Positions 13,380 to 13,990 of a DNA stretch of 13,990 bases are shown piece by piece. How positions within the stretch are numbered: the stretch's first letter is position 1; every line of letters starts with the position of its first letter. Location: assembly GCA_023388605.1 (NCBI GenBank), contig JAEWFX010000063.1, forward strand, positions 1-13,990, in the 5' to 3' direction. The position numbers and the translations under genes are program-made. Below the pieces are notes generated by a model. It was not told the DNA's origin. It made no database searches and saw nothing but the letters and a program-made list of their open reading frames with translations. This stretch comes from Bacillota bacterium (lineage in GTDB: Bacteria > Bacillota > Clostridia > Saccharofermentanales > DTU023).

Positions 13380-13990
13380 ATGAATAGACAGAGCATTGTC
13401 GCAGATTTACCGCCACAGAGGAAGTTAGGCGAGAGAATAAGTTTGTGGATATTCGATCCCTTACATTGCTGTATTGCCTACCTATTGTTGTTGTTTTGCC
13501 AGAGTACAGTTTTTCTACCTACCTGGTTATCGAGACCGTTTAATTACTTTCTGCTGATTTGGGGCAGTGCTTGCATACTCTTTCATACCCTGTATAGCCG
13601 TCGCTTTTGGCACAATAAATTACTGTGGTTCTACGTTTTGGTCAGCTTGAGTTCTCTGGGCATGCTGATTCTTAACCGTGAGCAGATAGATCTCATCAGT
13701 TCACTCAAATATTGGTATACAGCTAACATGATTTTCGCTCTGTTCAGCGCCATATTTGTGATGAGCCAAAATTCACTACAACATAATTGCCGAAGGATAC
13801 TCTACACCCTCAGTATCTGTGGCTTTATCGGCAACCTGCTATCCGTCATCGCCTACAATCTCAACATCGCAGGTATCATTTTCCACCGTGACAAAGCTTT
13901 TTTCTGGGGCATACGATATCTTGCGGTGGAAGAACGCGTCAAACCTATTCTCTACGGCGTCTATCGTGATCCGAATACGGCTTTTTATTT
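13380..13990 (+). CDS. Multi-pass membrane protein, possible O-antigen ligase/polymerase-like (3' end outside window)
   Basis: The frame is open from the ATG at 13380 to the window edge, giving 203 residues. A GAGAGAAG ribosome binding site precedes the ATG. After a short polar N-terminus (1-25) there are about five hydrophobic segments (near 28-48, 54-71, 81-98, 114-128 and 139-166) separated by short Arg/Lys-rich loops. The last visible stretch, GVYRDPNTAF (193-202), resembles the G-x-x-x-x-PN-x-x-A element of O-antigen ligase/Wzy-type polysaccharide polymerases, which act on lipid-linked sugars at the outer face of the membrane. The diagnostic later loops are not in the window, so the function is tentative. 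Confidence 0.7.
   Translation, partial: MNRQSIVADLPPQRKLGERISLWIFDPLHCCIAYLLLLFCQSTVFLPTWLSRPFNYFLLIWGSACILFHTLYSRRFWHNKLLWFYVLVSLSSLGMLILNREQIDLISSLKYWYTANMIFALFSAIFVMSQNSLQHNCRRILYTLSICGFIGNLLSVIAYNLNIAGIIFHRDKAFFWGIRYLAVEERVKPILYGVYRDPNTAFY

Noticed and set aside
1..13990. CRISPR arrays, insertion sequences, prophage or toxin-antitoxin genes
   Set aside because: No spaced direct repeats, transposase, integrase or phage structural motifs and no small paired toxin-antitoxin frames were found on either strand.

Overview
The window looks like a chromosomal segment of a low-to-mid GC Bacillota (Clostridia-type) bacterium. The evidence is a SigH-type sigma factor, a ThiT thiamine transporter behind a terminating TPP riboswitch, a DnaD-DnaC primosome pair, a CbpB/DarB-like CBS protein and a protein with a Spo0A-type DNA-binding domain, together with strong AGGAGG-type ribosome binding sites. 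I cannot name the species. There are no transposases, integrases, phage genes or CRISPR arrays. Genes are tightly packed and no gap exceeds about 240 bases.

Layout, left to right. (1) 1-1983: the 3' part of sigH, then an unrecognised 465-residue lipoprotein. (2) 1985-3918: a minus-strand YeiH/UPF0324 exporter, back to back with a TPP riboswitch and thiT; the two promoters probably overlap, and thiT ends in a strong terminator. (3) 4017-4751: an unrecognised single-pass membrane protein. (4) 4788-4862: tRNA-Arg(CCG), minus strand. (5) 4893-8565: a compact run of dnaD-like, dnaC/dnaI-like loader, acpS and a membrane-anchored SH3 plus NlpC/P60-like protein whose catalytic residues are replaced. 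(6) 8667-9865: two small regulators, a receiver-less Spo0A_C-domain protein and a two-CBS protein of the c-di-AMP-binding CbpB type. (7) 9887-13145: a minus-strand TIM-barrel-like protein of unknown function, divergent from a two-gene operon of paralogues of the TIGR00300 / LOR-SDH / ornithine-cyclodeaminase-type family. (8) 13180-13256: tRNA-Arg(ACG), minus strand, with its own consensus promoter and a leader and trailer that are perfectly complementary. (9) 13380-end: the start of a multi-pass membrane protein resembling O-antigen ligase/polymerase proteins, cut by the window edge.

How the genes fit together. Region 2 is thiamine uptake under TPP control. Region 5 combines helicase loading for replication with phosphopantetheine activation of acyl carrier protein and a cell-wall-type binding protein. 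Region 6 suggests second-messenger and developmental-type regulation. Region 7 is the most unusual part: two adjacent divergent copies of a dinucleotide-binding amino-acid-metabolism enzyme, the second lacking four histidines present in the first, and a 17-bp perfect palindrome at the predicted transcription start. Several genes share a TGnTATAAT-type extended -10 without a recognisable -35.
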